Assembly (NCBI GenBank): GCA_020849155.1
Contig: JADLGU010000174.1
Coordinates: 1-6,944 of the forward strand
From: Rhodocyclaceae bacterium
GTDB lineage: Bacteria; Pseudomonadota; Gammaproteobacteria; Burkholderiales; Rhodocyclaceae
DNA length: 6,944 nt
Direction of reading: 5' to 3'
Below are positions 6,315 to 6,944 of the stretch, piece after piece. The position numbers and the translations under genes are program-made. The notes under the pieces were generated by a model. The model was not told where the DNA came from, ran no database searches, and was given only the letters and a program-made list of their open reading frames with translations. Within the stretch, counting starts at the first letter, position 1, and the number at the start of each line of letters is the position of its first letter.

Positions 6315-6385
6315 GTAATTGACAGCGTGTGTCGGGAGCCTCCAAACTTCCCAGCCATACTTTCCAACTGCAGAAGGAGAACTTC

Positions 6386-6847
6386 ATGAAAGCGATTCAA
6401 AAAGGTTTCACCCTGATCGAACTGATGATCGTGGTCGCGATCATCGGCATCCTGGCTGCCGTGGCCCTGCCGGCCTATCAGGACTACATGGTCCGCGCCA
6501 AGGTTTCCGAGGCGATTCTGGCGGCCTCTTCCGGCCGCACCGCGGTCGCCGAGGCCTTCTCGAATTTCGGCGGCGTGATGAAGACCAACCAGGCTTCGAT
6601 GGGCGTGCAGAACCAGGGTTCGGCCTACGTTACCAGCATCGACTGGAACTACGTCAGCGACACGGTCGGCTATATCACCGTGACCACGGGCACCACCAAC
6701 CTGCCGTCCGACGCCCAAAGCAAGACCATCGAGCTGCGTGGCACTGGGATACAAGCCACCGGCCAGGTGGGCTGGGATTGCGGCCCCGGCCGCGCCAACG
6801 GCATGCCGGCCAAGTATCTGCCCGGCTCCTGCAAGACCCAGTTCTAA
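6386..6847 (+). CDS. pilA: Type IV pilin, PilA-like major subunit
   Basis: A 153-residue prepilin. The 7-residue positively charged leader MKAIQKG ends at the PilD cleavage/methylation site, giving mature F8-T-L-I-E12 with the essential glutamate at mature position 5, then a long hydrophobic helix (LMIVVAIIGILAAVALPAY) that anchors the subunit in the membrane and packs the fibre core. The globular part ends in a cysteine pair, C132 and C149, which would enclose a 16-residue disulfide-bonded loop as in PilA/PilE pilins. ATG 6386 is chosen because AAGGAG (6374-6379) lies six bases upstream and it yields a standard short leader; a GTG 57 bases upstream would give an abnormal one. The gene has its own sigma-54 promoter and terminator, so it is monocistronic, unlike the preceding operon. 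Major subunit status is inferred from this strong dedicated expression signal; a minor pilin is less likely. Confidence 0.93.
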   Translation: MKAIQKGFTLIELMIVVAIIGILAAVALPAYQDYMVRAKVSEAILAASSGRTAVAEAFSNFGGVMKTNQASMGVQNQGSAYVTSIDWNYVSDTVGYITVTTGTTNLPSDAQSKTIELRGTGIQATGQVGWDCGPGRANGMPAKYLPGSCKTQF

Positions 6848-6867
6848 GCTGAGCTGATTCGACAGCG

Positions 6868-6897
6868 ACCCCCGGCGCAGTCCGCCGGGGGTTTTTT
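6868..6897 (+). terminator. Strong rho-independent terminator of the pilin gene
   Basis: CCCCCGGCG (6869-6877) pairs perfectly with CGCCGGGGG (6883-6891) around the 5-base loop CAGTC, giving a 9-bp GC stem, followed by TTTTTT (6892-6897). It starts 21 bases after the pilin stop codon. The complementary strand has no T-run after the stem, so it works only for + strand transcripts. Confidence 0.95.
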
Positions 6898-6944
6898 ATT
6901 GGCGCAACTTCCCAACCGATTCCATTGATCCGCCGTTTCGCGCT

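Noticed and set aside
6321..6333. GACA-N5-TGTC inverted repeat in the pilin leader as a PilR site
   Set aside because: It lies at or just past the predicted transcription start, whereas PilR acts from upstream; four-base arms are expected by chance.
6319..6348. TTGACA at 6319-6324 as a sigma-70 -35 box for the pilin gene
   Set aside because: No acceptable -10 hexamer lies 16-18 bases downstream (CCAAAC or CAAACT), and it falls on the start region of the much better sigma-54 promoter.
6898..6944. Start of another gene or promoter after the terminator
   Set aside because: Only 47 bases remain, with no ribosome site, start codon with open frame, or promoter hexamers that I can support.

Overview
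The window reads as high-GC proteobacterial DNA, most likely from a betaproteobacterium of the Rhodocyclales type. That placement is an inference from the strong G/C bias at third codon positions, the neisserial-type short-leader type IV pilin behind a sigma-54 promoter, and the kinds of signalling protein present. No rRNA or other decisive marker is available. Coding density is very high and every supported gene is on the + strand. No tRNA, rRNA, CRISPR array, insertion sequence or phage gene is visible.

Layout. (1) Positions 1-242 hold the 3' end of a gene whose C-terminal signature fits a class III adenylate/guanylate cyclase. (2) Positions 301-1068 encode a metallo-beta-lactamase-fold protein of the bacterial 3',5'-cyclic-nucleotide phosphodiesterase type. 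(3) Positions 1065-2129 overlap it by four bases and encode a degenerate cyclic-nucleotide-binding domain, an intact one, and a C-terminal rhodanese. (4) Positions 2164-4542 encode a GspE/PilB-type assembly ATPase with an extra N-terminal GAF domain. (5) Positions 4556-6205 encode a GAF plus HD-GYP protein, a predicted cyclic-di-GMP phosphodiesterase with a large insertion in its catalytic domain. (6) A 180-base regulatory gap carries a near-ideal sigma-54 promoter. (7) Positions 6386-6847 encode a type IV pilin (PilA-like), followed by a strong intrinsic terminator at 6868-6897. The last ~47 bases hold nothing recognisable.

The first five genes are co-directional, with gaps of 58, -4, 34 and 13 bases and no convincing promoter or terminator between them, so they look like one transcription unit. 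Together they read as a signalling cassette: make a cyclic nucleotide (cyclase), destroy it (MBL phosphodiesterase), sense it (CNB-rhodanese and possibly the GAF domains), and act on a pilus or secretion ATPase and on cyclic-di-GMP turnover (HD-GYP). The separately controlled pilin gene next door makes type IV pilus function the most economical hypothesis for the output. The individual protein families are known. The possibly undescribed part is their combination into a cAMP/cyclic-di-GMP circuit built around a GAF-fused assembly ATPase; this is inferred from domains and gene order only.
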